From positions 1-36,972 of the forward strand of contig NZ_GL890973.1 of the NCBI RefSeq assembly GCF_000211815.1: DNA of 36,972 nucleotides, in the 5' to 3' direction. A program made the translations under genes and the position numbers. This document shows, one piece after another, positions 1-6,865 of the stretch. The DNA is from Moorena producens 3L (lineage in GTDB: Bacteria; Cyanobacteriota; Cyanobacteriia; Cyanobacteriales; Coleofasciculaceae). The notes below the pieces were generated by a model. It was not told the origin of the DNA, did no database searches, and saw nothing but the letters and a program-made list of their open reading frames with translations. Position 1 is the stretch's first letter. Each line of letters opens with the position of its first letter.

Positions 1-805
1 TCCTTACCAGTAACCCCAAGGACAATCTCCGGAATCATCCTATGTGAAGTTAATCGGCGCTGTCAAGTTGTTTTCACGATCAATTCACGGTTTTGACAAT
101 AGCTTAAATAAAAGTTTATCAAATCTTATTGAAGTTAAGTGGCCAGATTGAAGTTAACCAGCTAGATAGAGTTGTCAAGTTTTCATAACATTTTCACTAA
201 ACTAACTATTCATATAATCAGTTTAGTAGTTATCAATAGTTTCACAATTACTTTACTTTCTCTTGATAAAATCTTGTTATAAACTTTAAACAAAATTCAC
301 AAGTACAGCAATGTCTCAGCTCCTAGAGAAGCTTTGTGATCCCTGATAGTGTGATCCGGTTTGTCAATTACCCTAGGGGTTATACCCCTCAATAATTCGC
401 CAACTTAAATTCGCCAGCTTACAGACCACCATACTCCCTATCTGGTCGTCATATCATCGACCCTTAAATACTAATGATTAAAACTGATCGGGAGATGGGG
501 AGAAGTAAGGGGAAGCAAAAACGCGGATATTGTTAATCATCACTCATCCTCAGGACTTGAGATCAATTAATCAACAGTTAACTTACCTATTTTTATGGCT
601 CTTCCGTACTTGTTATGCTAAATTAACACTTTGCCAAAGGGACTGAGGCCGTAGGCCACGCGGGGCGCGTTCGGAGCAGGGACTTCGGAGCAGGAGGAAG
701 AGGCAGCTATATGGGAAAAATTTATGGTTAAATAGCCTCATAACCCTTACACAGTAAGCTTTTCGGGGGGGGGGTAAACTATAAATTTAGCATAGTAGGT
801 ACTGA
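1..805. other. Gene-free AT-rich left edge with 11-bp-period repeats
   Basis: No convincing gene is visible. The stretch holds two arrays of direct repeats with an 11-bp period (about 72-135 and 240-305, listed separately), a small hairpin AGGGGT-tat-ACCCCT at 375-389, a dispersed 15-mer GGCCGTAGGCCACGC at 647-661 that recurs inside the NACHT gene, and a run of 10 G at 765-774. It may be the upstream region of a gene outside the window or a decayed intergenic region. Confidence 0.5.
240..305 (+). promoter_or_regulatory. 11-bp-period direct repeat array, PHO-box-like
   Basis: Six consecutive 11-bp units can be laid out exactly: 240, 251, 262, 273, 284 and 295. Examples are CTTGATAAAAT, CTTGTTATAAA and CTTTAAACAAA. 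A related, less regular array lies at 72-135. An 11-bp period with a YTTNA-like core fits the cyanobacterial PHO box (8-bp repeats separated by 3 bp, bound by SphR/PhoB-type regulators). No plus-strand gene follows within the window, so the target is unknown. Confidence 0.4.
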
Positions 806-1070
806 AGAACCGAAACTATTGAGTTAATATCTCTTTTAAAGAAAAAACAAGCAACTAATTTTTGTAACTATCTAGAAAGTCATCGAACTCGAATTATTAA
901 TTATAGTTACTATAAACTTCAGGAAATTTGCTCCATTGCCTGGGATCGTGTATGAATCTACAGTAAAGCAAATTGATCGAAGACTAAAAATTTCTGGGCG
1001 AGAGTGGAACTCGGAAAATGTTCCTCAAGTTCTTAAACATAGATGTGCTGATCTAAACAACTGTCTTTAG
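806..1070 (+). pseudogene. Decayed transposase C-terminal fragment
   Basis: Translating the plus strand from 806 gives a stretch including NFCNYLESHRTRIINYSYY and running to about 945. After a frameshift the protein continues as YESTVKQIDRRLKISG...VPQVLKHRCADLN and stops at 1068-1070. The second part resembles the C-terminal end of cyanobacterial ISKra4-like transposases (an IGSGxVESTVKQIDRR type motif followed by LKHRCA). The motif is broken at the frameshift, there is no start codon and the N-terminal two thirds are missing. It is a relic. The family assignment is from memory of the motif and is tentative. Confidence 0.55.
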
Positions 1071-1226
1071 TGGCAGTCAAAAAGTGGCAGTCAAAAAGTA
1101 ATTAAAATTCCTACCGCCTGTTTATTTTGAGGCTGGCTATTTGGGTCGCTCTCCCCTGTTTTTTGGGTTGCTCCCCCATGTTTATTTTGAGACTGGAGTT
1201 GTACTATTATATGCATTAGATTTTGG

Positions 1227-1328
1227 TAAGCATTCAGCAGTCAGCCGTCAGCCGTTGGCCACAGACCCAAAGCTGATAGCACCTCAAGTAGCGTGGTCAC
1301 AGGCCCAAACCTGATAGCTAAATGCTTA
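1227..1328. repeat. TAAGCATTCAGC inverted-repeat element, short copy
   Basis: The left end TAAGCATTCAGC (1227-1238) and right end GCTAAATGCTTA (1317-1328) form an inverted repeat with one mismatch. The interior carries ATAGCACCTCAAGTAGCGTG, which recurs inside the longer copy at 25809-26175. A further left end occurs at about 32157. It looks like a non-coding dispersed repeat without its own gene. Confidence 0.6.
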
Positions 1329-1448
1329 CTCAAGACAAGGTCAAAAACGGTAATTATTTTGTATAATTGATTTAGAAATGCTATAGGTAAACTACTTACT
1401 ATAAGAAGCATAGCAAGAGGATGAACTTCTGCTATAAATTCTGCCACT

Positions 1449-1583
1449 CTAGTCTCTTTTGACAGTAACCTCTTGAATAATGGTTGCTTCATCCCCAGAG
1501 GCAGTTGCTGTACTTTCGGCTTGGACTACAACCGTACCATCTGCTGAAACTATCCATTTTCTGATTGTCTGGGAACGTCTCAT
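1449..1583 (-). CDS. Small 44-aa protein of unknown function
   Basis: An ATG at 1583 opens a 44-codon frame ending in TAG at 1449. The product starts MRRSQTIRKW, continues with IVSADGTVVVQAEST and ends VTVKRD. It is short, has no cysteine and no membrane segment. It lies 123 bp downstream of the PpiC-type gene on the same strand and is the last gene of the small-protein block. The basic N-terminus followed by a strand-rich, T/V/A/S-rich segment suggests a real small protein, but no double-glycine leader is present. I do not recognise a named family. A competing 83-aa frame (1241-1492) overlaps its 3' half and runs into a dispersed repeat, so I prefer this one. Confidence 0.5.
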   Translation of the reverse strand: MRRSQTIRKWIVSADGTVVVQAESTATASGDEATIIQEVTVKRD

Positions 1584-1706
1584 GGTTACATCACTCTAGT
1601 TAGTAATTTTCGTTAGTTATTTTAGTTATGAGGTAAATTAAATTTACTTACCCCTGCTCTCTGCTCCGAAGCTCCCTGCTCTCTAAAACCATTAATAGCA
1701 TTGGGA

Positions 1707-2465
1707 TTATTCCCCAGTATTGATGGTACTAATTTCACTATGGATCATATAGTTAACTTCACTATTGAGCCACTCTTGAAACATACTCTGTAAAATTTCT
1801 TTAGACTTTTCTTCGGTTAATTCAGCTGGAATAAATTCTTCAACTAAGAAAAGATGATATCCTTGTTCGGTTTGCAGGGGATGAGTCACTTCTCCTGGCT
1901 GAACACTAAAGATAAGGGCAGCTATCTCAGGCTTAAAACTCCAACGAGGCAACTTTCCTTCATAGCCACACCGTCGCTGCCTTTCTGGGTCTATATCATA
2001 GAAATGAGCAGCTTCATAAAAACTGATTTCTCCTTCCTCAATCTGATAGAAAAGCTCCTGAGCAATTTCCTCAGAATCCACCAGAATTTGATAAACCAAA
2101 ACTTGCTCAAAGTCCAGTCGATTTTGAGCAAAGCTTTTTTCCACATCTTTATAAAATAAGGACTCAGCAAGCTTTTGGGCAAGCAAGCGATCGCTAATTC
2201 CCGCTTCCCAATCCTCTGCTGTCACCATCTGATCTGCCAGCCAGGCCAATGTTTCTGCTGCCTTTTCCAAACGATTGGCATAACGGATCTCATCCGCCTG
2301 AGCTTGCACGTCTTCTGGTGTGACTGTTATCCCTCTTTCTTGAGCCGCTTTATTGATAACTCGTTGATACAAAACTTTTTGACAGATGCCCTTCAGATGC
2401 ATCTCCTTTTTCAAGGAGTACATAATTTCCTCTGGAGTCACCGATGCTTTGGAAAGGTCAACCAT
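1707..2465 (-). CDS. PpiC/SurA-type peptidylprolyl isomerase
   Basis: A 252-aa protein with a SurA-like helical N-terminal half (residues 1-110) and a parvulin/PpiC rotamase domain (about 115-215) that includes the family-like segments GEISFYEAAHFY, GYEGKLPRW and TEQGYHLFLVEE. No signal peptide or membrane segment is visible, so it probably acts in the cytoplasm, unlike periplasmic SurA. It follows the double-glycine small-protein genes on the same strand. Soluble PpiC-type proteins occur next to C39-ABC/HlyD export genes in other cyanobacteria. The inferred role is to keep the small secreted proteins export-competent or help fold them. Its own promoter may lie near 2573, where the GCCAA-TTGGC-like motif sits 108 bp upstream of the start. 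Confidence 0.85.
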   Translation of the reverse strand: MVDLSKASVTPEEIMYSLKKEMHLKGICQKVLYQRVINKAAQERGITVTPEDVQAQADEIRYANRLEKAAETLAWLADQMVTAEDWEAGISDRLLAQKLAESLFYKDVEKSFAQNRLDFEQVLVYQILVDSEEIAQELFYQIEEGEISFYEAAHFYDIDPERQRRCGYEGKLPRWSFKPEIAALIFSVQPGEVTHPLQTEQGYHLFLVEEFIPAELTEEKSKEILQSMFQEWLNSEVNYMIHSEISTINTGE

Positions 2466-2711
2466 TACACCCGATTATGAACTATAACTGGAACTACTTA
2501 CAGTCTTGGTCAGAGTCAGCTGAGTTAACTGTCTGACTCTTATCATCATACAAAAAGCAATTCCTAAATTTTGCCAATTTGCCAAATTGAGGGCGGAGTA
2601 TTTGCCAGCAAAAATCAAAGTTGAGACTTATCCCTCAATCAAAACACCTCGCCCCTCAATCCCCGTTTTGAAGCCAGCACACAGAAACTAGATTTTATTA
2701 AGCTGATAGCT

Positions 2712-3008
2712 TTAGAAGTATCTGCTAAAAAAGTTAGTCCTCGTGAAAAAAGCTTCCTGAATATCAGGTACTGAGAAGTTATCAGTACCAGCCCTAGCTT
2801 CAACAATACCCGCAGTGTTTGTGGCTTTATTAGCAGATGCTTGCACTGCACTCGTAGCCATGTTTCCCTTAGGATCCATGCTCATGGCATTACTCATAGT
2901 ACTTGCTGCCTCAGAATTTACTTCCGATACAGATATAATTGCAGAATGACTACCGTTCATGGTTGTAAATGAGCCAGGTAACTCCCATAACCGAAAGTGA
3001 TCAAACAT
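2712..3008 (-). CDS. 98-aa Ala/Ser/Thr-rich small protein, possible export substrate
   Basis: The start ATG at 3008 is preceded by a clear AAAGGAG ribosome-binding site about 9 bases upstream. The product begins MFDHFRLWELPGSF, has a long A/S/T/N/M-rich middle (EAASTMSNAMSMDP, SAVQASANKATNTAG) and ends in FFTRTNFFSRYF. It has no cysteine and no double-glycine cleavage site; MNGSHS near residue 17 is the only Gly in that area. Position and strand place it within the small-protein series, between a GG-leader gene and the PpiC gene. It could be an atypical substrate of the exporter or an accessory protein. I do not recognise a family. Confidence 0.6.
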   Translation of the reverse strand: MFDHFRLWELPGSFTTMNGSHSAIISVSEVNSEAASTMSNAMSMDPKGNMATSAVQASANKATNTAGIVEARAGTDNFSVPDIQEAFFTRTNFFSRYF

Positions 3009-3292
3009 AATCGTTAAACTCCTTTGTTACTAATGGAACGAGTTAAAAACATTTTAATTATTGAAAAATTCACTAATTTTTTTGCATAAATCGGGAACTT
3101 CGGATCAGGAATATTCGGATCGGGTAACTTGGAATCAGTGGACGATAATTGACAAAAACATTATCAGAAAAGCGATGGAGCCCTTAAAACCCTTGTTACT
3201 ATTGCTAGCTTACCTATTGCTAGCTTGCCTATTGCCTTAAAAGGATAAGCAAAGTACCTCACCGAATTGATAACTGCTATATATTTGTTGAG

Positions 3293-3580
3293 TTATCCAA
3301 TCAAACGATAAATCCCAAAGGGATCATGGACAGAATAACCCCAGTAATGACGATCCCTAGCCCTAGCCTCAGCTTTTGCCCTAGCTTCAGAAAAGAACTC
3401 GTCTACATGGATAAAGCTTTCTACGGAAGTATCGGTATGCTGAGCTAACGCATCGGCCTGAGCATTAGTGGCACCAATGCCAGGACCAGCGAAGGCTTCA
3501 GCAGTAGTAAAAACAAAACCACCTAAAATAGGGTGGTCTGTTGCCTGTAGCTCAAAATATTCTAATTGAGCAATTTTCAT
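3293..3580 (-). CDS. Double-glycine leader small protein, 95 aa
   Basis: The start at 3580 follows a good CAGGAGAA ribosome-binding site. The N-terminus MKIAQLEYFELQATDHPILGG is a typical double-glycine leader: hydrophobic residues at regular spacing and GG at residues 20-21. This is the type cut by C39 peptidase domains. The remaining 74 residues (FVFTTAEAFAGPG...ARDRHYWGYSV...YRLIG) are rich in Ala, aromatic and charged residues, with no Cys, so thioether crosslinks are not possible. It is probably a substrate of the C39 exporter encoded at 9879-13106. The core differs from the three tandem paralogues upstream. Mature function is unknown; bacteriocin-like or signalling roles are both possible. 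Confidence 0.8.
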   Translation of the reverse strand: MKIAQLEYFELQATDHPILGGFVFTTAEAFAGPGIGATNAQADALAQHTDTSVESFIHVDEFFSEARAKAEARARDRHYWGYSVHDPFGIYRLIG

Positions 3581-3799
3581 GAATGATTCTCCTGGTCAAA
3601 TTAGGTAATAGTTAATTGTGATCGGGAGCATCTAAAAGCAACTAAATATAAAAGCAACTAAAAATGATAAATTGGGAGCACCGTTTTCTGTAAGTACCGA
3701 GCAAGATGCTCCCACTACCAATTACGTCCTTATTTTACTAACCACAAGCAAAATGCTTCCACTACCAATTCACAAAAATGGGATGCTCCCATTGTGATT

Positions 3800-3849
3800 A
3801 ATGCTGCGGAAAGATGTTACTGATTTTTGCTTCATCTTTCCGCAGCATT
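3800..3849 (-). terminator. Perfect 17-bp hairpin between two leader-peptide genes
   Basis: Arms AATGCTGCGGAAAGATG (3800-3816) and CATCTTTCCGCAGCATT (3833-3849) are perfectly complementary, with a 16-nt loop. The hairpin lies 37 bp downstream of the stop of the gene at 3886-4173 in its transcription direction. There is no long U run after it, so it may act as an mRNA-stabilising or processing hairpin as well as a terminator. Smaller hairpin sequences built on GGGAGCAT/ATGCTCCC occur in the same spacer (3620-3795). Confidence 0.55.
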
Positions 3850-3885
3850 GATAGCCTTAAGTCTCAAGGATTACTCTAAGCCGTT

Positions 3886-4173
3886 TTAGTAATAATGCTT
3901 CTTATTCTTAGAAGAACTAACAGATATTGTACTTAGGGTAGATTGAGAACCATGCTCAGTAGTGGTAGTACTGCCAGTGACGTTAGTGAAGGTCTTCTCA
4001 CCAAAGGCTTGTGCGCGGCCATCAATCGTAGCTACGTTCTCTTCAATGTCAATACCGACGTTGATAAATTTGTTAAATCCGAAAGGGAAGTAAGGTTGGT
4101 AGTAGCCATATCCACCCACAACTTTGGGGTCTTCAGCAATAGTTTCTAAATGATTTAGATCAGAAATAATCAT
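3886..4173 (-). CDS. Double-glycine leader small protein, 95 aa, Tyr/Thr/Ser-rich
   Basis: The leader MIISDLNHLETIAEDPKVVGG closely matches the leaders of the three tandem genes upstream (shared ISDLNHLE) and ends in GG at residues 20-21. The remainder (YGYYQPYFPFGFNKFINVG..., then a Thr/Ser-rich half with GSTTTTEHGSQ and a basic/aromatic tail KNKKHYY) has no Cys. The ribosome-binding site AAAGGAGAGAAATA lies just upstream of the ATG. A GCCAAATTRGCGAGACA motif with an ATAGTT box 33 nt further on lies 86 bp upstream of the start, so this gene probably has its own promoter. It is a predicted substrate of the C39-ABC exporter. Confidence 0.8.
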   Translation of the reverse strand: MIISDLNHLETIAEDPKVVGGYGYYQPYFPFGFNKFINVGIDIEENVATIDGRAQAFGEKTFTNVTGSTTTTEHGSQSTLSTISVSSSKNKKHYY

Positions 4174-4252
4174 TATTTATTTCTCTCCTTTTTGTTTTTT
4201 AATAAAACTGCTTGTTTGACACTTCAATTAAACTATCAAAGTTCAAAATGTT

Positions 4253-4269
4253 TGTCTCGCTAATTTGGC
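4253..4269 (-). promoter_or_regulatory. Conserved GCCAAATTRGCGAGACA motif, promoter of the 95-aa gene
   Basis: On the minus strand 4269-4253 reads GCCAAATTAGCGAGACA. The same 17-mer with one change is found at 5852-5836, in front of the three tandem genes. In both cases an ATAGTT box follows 33-36 nt from the motif start and the start codon is 86-97 bp away. This is seen in the sequence; operator or activator function is inferred. Confidence 0.5.
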
Positions 4270-4430
4270 AATTAACCTATTGAGTTCCGGTTTGATATAA
4301 CTACTGATACTTTAGTATTTTGAAGTCATCAAAATGAATGAATTACACCTAAAAATGAGTGCAATAATCTTGATATAGAATTGAATTTAATGCATTATAT
4401 TAGGATATGAATACACCCAGGTTTACAAAT

Positions 4431-4461
4431 TACTTAATCACAAAAAGTTCCTGATTAAGTA
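4431..4461 (-). other. Hairpin directly after the first tandem small-protein gene
   Basis: TACTTAATCA (4431-4440) and TGATTAAGTA (4452-4461) pair over 10 bp with an 11-nt loop. The hairpin abuts the stop codon at 4462-4464. The equivalent hairpin exists after the third copy (5382-5412) with a compensatory base-pair change, and in weakened form after the second (4971-5001). Confidence 0.6.
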
Positions 4462-4794
4462 CTAACGGCTGATAGCAGAGAAGCCAATACCTACAGACTT
4501 GGAACCAGTTACTCCACCTTGCTCAATAGTGATGAAGACGCTTTCTTGCTTAGTAGCAACGTTATTACCTTTATCGCTAGAAGCTTCAGATGTAACACCA
4601 CCTGAAGCGGTAATACCATTAATGTCTACACGAGAGATAATGCTGGTATTGAAAACTTCAGTTTCGGTGATGGTGCTGGTGGTGTTGAAAACGCTGGTGA
4701 CATTGTTGTTGAATGTGATTCCAGCAATAGTAGTACCACCTTGAACTTGGCTAGCGTCAACGGATTCTAGATGGTTTAGATCAGAAATAAGCAT
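4462..4794 (-). CDS. Double-glycine leader small protein, tandem copy 1 (110 aa)
   Basis: The start ATG at 4794 follows a strong AAAGGAG site. The leader MLISDLNHLESVDASQVQGG ends in GG at residues 19-20. The 90-residue remainder is rich in Thr, Asn, Ser, Val and Ile with alternating polar/hydrophobic residues (TSVFNTTSTITETEVF, ATKQESVFITIEQGG), has no Cys and ends SAISR. This looks like beta-strand-rich, possibly fibre- or surface-forming material. It differs from copy 2 at eight aligned positions (13, 49, 53, 55, 67, 71, 75, 107), mostly in the middle. Predicted to be processed and exported by the C39-ABC/HlyD system at 7473-13106. No modification enzyme is encoded nearby. Confidence 0.85.
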   Translation of the reverse strand: MLISDLNHLESVDASQVQGGTTIAGITFNNNVTSVFNTTSTITETEVFNTSIISRVDINGITASGGVTSEASSDKGNNVATKQESVFITIEQGGVTGSKSVGIGFSAISR

Positions 4795-4998
4795 TGATTT
4801 TCTCCTTTTTTATTGTTAATAATGGGCAAACCCATCTAAATTATAGAAACGTTACTCAGAAAAGATTTCAAACTTAATAAGTTAAAATACTTATCATATG
4901 AATCTCATATCCAGTAGGCATTTCAAAATAAGATGCGTTTACCCTGAATAATGAATCGAGGTTTACAAATTACTTAATTAGTAACTTGTCCTGATTAA

Positions 4999-5334
4999 TT
5001 AATGACGGCTGATTCCAGAGAAGCCAATACCTACGGACTTGGAACCAGTTACTCCACCTTGCTCAATAGTGATGAAGACGCTTTCTTGCTTAGTAGCAAC
5101 GTTATTACCTGCATCGCTAGAACCTTCAGATGTAGTACCACCTGAAGCGGTAATACCATTAATGTCTACGCTAGAGGTAATGCTGGTATCGAAAACTTCA
5201 GTTTCGGTGATGGTGCTGGTGGTGTTGAAAACGCTGGTGACATTGTTGTTGAATGTGATTCCAGCAATAGTAGTACCACCTTGAACTTGGCTAGCCTCAA
5301 CGGATTCTAGATGATTTAAGTCAGAAATAAGCAT
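4999..5334 (-). CDS. Double-glycine leader small protein, tandem copy 2 (111 aa)
   Basis: Same design as its neighbours: leader of 20 residues ending VQGG, then a Cys-free T/N/S/V-rich mature part. It is one residue longer because the stop is displaced, adding a His after SGISR. The ribosome-binding site AAGGAG precedes ATG 5334. The spacing to copy 3 is only 78 bp, while copy 1 follows after 204 bp. The DNA identity to copies 1 and 3 is very high across the whole frame and extends into the 3' flank, indicating recent duplication or gene conversion. The post-stop hairpin is partly degraded here (two mismatched pairs out of ten). Confidence 0.85.
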   Translation of the reverse strand: MLISDLNHLESVEASQVQGGTTIAGITFNNNVTSVFNTTSTITETEVFDTSITSSVDINGITASGGTTSEGSSDAGNNVATKQESVFITIEQGGVTGSKSVGIGFSGISRH

Positions 5335-5381
5335 TGATTTTCTCCTTGTTGGTTGTTGATGATGAATCGAGGTTTAGAAAC

Positions 5382-5412
5382 TAATTAATCAGAAACTTTT
5401 CGTGATTAATTA
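5382..5412 (-). other. Hairpin directly after the third tandem small-protein gene
   Basis: TAATTAATCA (5382-5391) pairs with TGATTAATTA (5403-5412) over 10 bp with an 11-nt loop, right after the stop codon at 5413-5415. Compared with the hairpin at 4431-4461, the C:G pair 4433/4459 is A:T here (5384/5410), a compensatory change that keeps the stem. Confidence 0.6.
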
Positions 5413-5745
5413 CTAACGGCTGATTCCAGAGAAGCCAAGACCTACAGACTTGGAACCAGTTACGCCACCTTGCTCAATAGTGATGAAGACGCTTTCTTGC
5501 TTAGTAGCAACGTTATTACCTTGATCGCTAGAACCTTCAGATGTAGTACCACCTGAAGCGGTAATACCATTAATGTCTACGCTAGAAGTAATGCTGGTAT
5601 TGAAAACTTCAGTTTCGGTGATGGTGCTGGTGGTGTTGAAAACGCTGGTGACATTGTTGTCGAATTGGATTCCAGCAATAGTAGTACCACCTTGAACTTG
5701 GCTAGCCTCAACGGATTCTAGATGGTTTAAGTCAGAAATAAGCAT
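5413..5745 (-). CDS. Double-glycine leader small protein, tandem copy 3 (110 aa), first in its operon
   Basis: First of the three tandem genes in transcription order. The leader ends VQGG at residues 17-20, with cleavage expected after G20. The mature part starts TTIAGIQFDNN and otherwise matches copy 2, except at residues 27, 29, 49, 75 and 103. Residue 75 is different in every copy (Lys, Ala, Gln). The AAGGAGAAAATCA site precedes ATG 5745. A GCCAAATTGGCGAGACA motif with an ATATAGTTAT box lies 97 bp upstream, making this the likely promoter of the whole three-gene array. Cys-free, so not a lanthipeptide-type product. Function of the secreted protein is unknown. Confidence 0.85.
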   Translation of the reverse strand: MLISDLNHLESVEASQVQGGTTIAGIQFDNNVTSVFNTTSTITETEVFNTSITSSVDINGITASGGTTSEGSSDQGNNVATKQESVFITIEQGGVTGSKSVGLGFSGISR

Positions 5746-5835
5746 TGATTTTCTCCTTCTTTGTTGTTGATTTTATTTCTGTGGAGCAGCTTTGTTTTAG
5801 CTGTTGATATAACTATATCCATATTCCCCTAGGCA

Positions 5836-5852
5836 TGTCTCGCCAATTTGGC
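5836..5852 (-). promoter_or_regulatory. Conserved GCCAAATTGGCGAGACA motif, promoter of the tandem array
   Basis: Minus strand 5852-5836 contains the palindrome GCCAA-A-TTGGC followed by GAGACA. It matches 4269-4253 at 16 of 17 bases. ATATAGTTAT about 36 nt downstream is a plausible -10 region. The start codon of the first tandem gene is 97 bp downstream. Confidence 0.5.
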
Positions 5853-5907
5853 TTCAAGCTTTTATTTTTTGAAAATCACTGGATTTACTAAAAGGATGTA
5901 GTCAGCA

Positions 5908-6230
5908 GTAACCAATTCTGGATTAGTTCAAATAGATTGGTAATATTTCTGGGGTTTTAGTCAAGTAAATTCTTAGGAATAAACTGGTCATTATATCTAA
6001 TATAAAAAAAAATGAACGCCACTTTGGCTTGAGATTGATGCTTGACTCCTCCCACAACTAAAGAGTGACTAGTAACCGATTCTGAATTAGTTCAAAGAGA
6101 TGGGTAAGGTTGATGGGGTTTTAGTGAAGTAAATTATTAGTAATGAACCGGTTATTATATCAAATCTAATTAAAAATATGAACGCCACTTTGGCTTGAGA
6201 TTGATGGTTGAATCCTCCCACAACTAAAGT
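5908..6230. repeat. Imperfect tandem duplication of a ~160-bp upstream region
   Basis: Unit 1 (about 5908-6064) and unit 2 (about 6072-6230) are offset by 164 bp. Both start AGTAACC-ATTCT and end CCTCCCACAACTAAAG, and share GAACGCCACTTTGGCTTGAG. Each carries a GCCACTTTGGC variant of the palindromic motif (6018-6028 and 6185-6195). No gene is seen. It sits directly upstream of the promoter of the tandem leader-peptide genes and may be a duplicated regulatory region. Confidence 0.6.
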
Positions 6231-6685
6231 AAGTGCTAAAGTCCGTGCTATGTCCAGTCATTAGTTAATAGCAAAGGGAACAGCGGATCACCGGAACAGG
6301 GAGCAGGGAGCAGGGAGTGTGGGAAGTGTGAGGAGAGGGGGCGTGTGGGGAGATCGGGAGATGGGGAGATGGGGAGATGGGGAGATGAAATTAATAATGT
6401 GTAGCCGTGTGAGCGCTAAGAATTGGTATAACCTGAGTTCGATATAAGCGATCGCTTGAGGAAAGACTAAGGAATACAAGGGTTGGGCAACTAGGCTAGA
6501 TTAAGGCTTTCAGGGTTACGTCGAACTTAGGTTAACTAGGGATTAGCCACGCTTAAACCCTTAGATTAGGCCCGCTTAACCATTAACCGTGCCACCTAGC
6601 CCTCACCCTCAAAACTAAATTGACAGAGTACTAGGGCTGTTTTTACTAGGGCTGTTTCATTCCGGTCTGTGATCAGATAAAAAAA

Positions 6686-6760
6686 CGCCTCGTCCATCAA
6701 CAGGTGCGACCCGTGGCGAATTTAATTCGCCAACGAAAAGCGCACCTAATGGACAAGGCG
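6686..6760 (-). terminator. Strong terminator after the exporter/HetP genes, with a repeat inside its loop
   Basis: On the minus strand CGCCTTGTCCAT pairs with ATGGACGAGGCG (12 bp, one G-U) and is followed directly by a run of seven T, a textbook intrinsic terminator 106 bp after the stop of the HetP-like gene at 6866. Its loop holds a 44-bp palindromic repeat (6703-6746) that also occurs at 27199-27242. It separates the exporter transcript from the small-protein genes downstream, which therefore need their own promoter. Confidence 0.75.
6703..6746 (+). repeat. 44-bp palindromic dispersed repeat, copy 1
   Basis: Nested palindrome: outer arms GGTGCG / CGCACC and inner arms GGCGAATT / AATTCGCC. 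It matches the reverse complement of 27199-27242 at 42 of 44 bases. No coding capacity. It looks like a small non-autonomous or REP-like element. Confidence 0.7.
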
Positions 6761-6865
6761 GTTATTAATGAATTACTTTGACCACAGGCTTAGTCTGATC
6801 TGGTGTGGTGGTAAGCAGTGGCTGGTAATGACAAGGAGGATGGGTAGGAAAATGATTATACCTGC

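Noticed and set aside
1241..1492. 83-aa minus-strand frame
   Set aside because: Its 3' third lies in the TAAGCATTCAGC dispersed repeat and its start overlaps the better-supported 44-aa frame at 1449-1583.
3293..5745. Lanthipeptide or cyanobactin precursors
   Set aside because: The products have no Cys, no cyanobactin recognition sequences, and no LanM, YcaO or PatA/PatG-type gene is present in the window.
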